From IMG/VR virus record IMGVR_UViG_3300020442_001527, positions 1-21,678 of that record: a DNA stretch of 21,678 nt; one strand, written 5' to 3'. The number at the start of each line of letters is the position of its first letter. Positions within the stretch are counted from its first letter, which is position 1. This document shows positions 21,575-21,678 of this stretch, one piece after another. This DNA is from a virus. The notes under the pieces were generated by a model, which worked only from the letters and a program-made list of their open reading frames with translations, was not told the origin of the DNA and did no database searches. The translations under genes were made by a program, and so were the position numbers.

Positions 21575-21678
21575 ATGCCAAAAATATCTGAAAACACCGG
21601 CGTTGAAATGCCGATAAGAAATTTAGTGTCCATCATCATAGCAGTGGCTGTAGGTGTATGGGCATACTTTGGTATTAT
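21575..21678 (+). CDS. Small membrane protein, 3' end cut by window edge
   Basis: The frame starts at ATG with AGGAG five bases upstream and runs off the right edge. It begins MPKISENTGVEMPIRN, followed by a membrane helix (LVSIIIAVAVGVWAYFGI). The late promoter implies expression with virion or lysis genes. Similar short membrane proteins occur in marine T4-like phages. Function is unknown. Confidence 0.75.
   Translation, partial: MPKISENTGVEMPIRNLVSIIIAVAVGVWAYFGI

Noticed and set aside
1-21678. Search for CRISPR arrays, insertion sequences, integrase or attachment sites
   Set aside because: No regularly spaced repeats, transposase or integrase motifs, or duplicated tRNA end were seen.

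Overview
The window looks like part of a strictly lytic, T4-like marine myovirus genome. It is very AT-rich, and every gene is on the + strand. Genes are packed with 1-30 base overlaps and short good ribosome binding sites. It carries the T4-type replication and recombination set (UvsX, gp41 helicase, T4-type RNase H) together with genes typical of marine T4-like phages (ThyX, PhoH, an MGME1/Cas4-like nuclease, DUF3310). A T4-type late promoter core (TATAAATA) lies near the right end. The composition would suit a host such as SAR11 or another AT-rich marine proteobacterium, but the host is inference.

Layout. Bases 1-5831 hold a C5-cytosine DNA methyltransferase (cut by the left edge), uvsX, two small genes, the gp41 helicase, three small genes (one exported), thyX and a small membrane protein. 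Bases 5850-8092 form an operon with its own sigma70-like promoter: small unknown genes, RNase H and a conserved phage protein. Bases 8108-11061 form another promoter-led operon: a conserved phage protein, an FmdB-like small protein, PhoH, a PD-(D/E)XK nuclease and an EF-hand membrane protein. Bases 11076-17784 are an uninterrupted cassette of eleven genes for glycan work: four DxD (GT-A) glycosyltransferases, two GT25-type transferases, three methyltransferase-like proteins and two unknowns. At 17834-18741 a minimal class II aminoacyl-tRNA synthetase-like protein of the Asp/Asn type sits seven bases ahead of a tRNA gene. Bases 18766-21511 hold two further promoters of the same design, small genes, a SleB-like cell wall hydrolase with an export signal, a 2OG-Fe(II) oxygenase-like protein, more small genes and a DUF3310 protein. 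This block ends in a terminator, then a late promoter and the start of a membrane protein.

How it fits together. The left half is middle-type DNA metabolism: recombination, unwinding, primer removal, thymidylate supply and nuclease. The middle is a surface-sugar or virion-decoration module. Its individual targets cannot be read from sequence.

The strongest candidate for something new is the pair at 17834-18741. The synthetase core has no anticodon-binding domain. The tRNA has a leucine-type class II body but an Asn anticodon (GUU) and the Asn-type discriminator G73. The second notable item is a promoter module of about 50-70 bases, repeated three times, with a palindromic AATGCATT box just upstream of the -35 element. 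It looks like a phage regulon.
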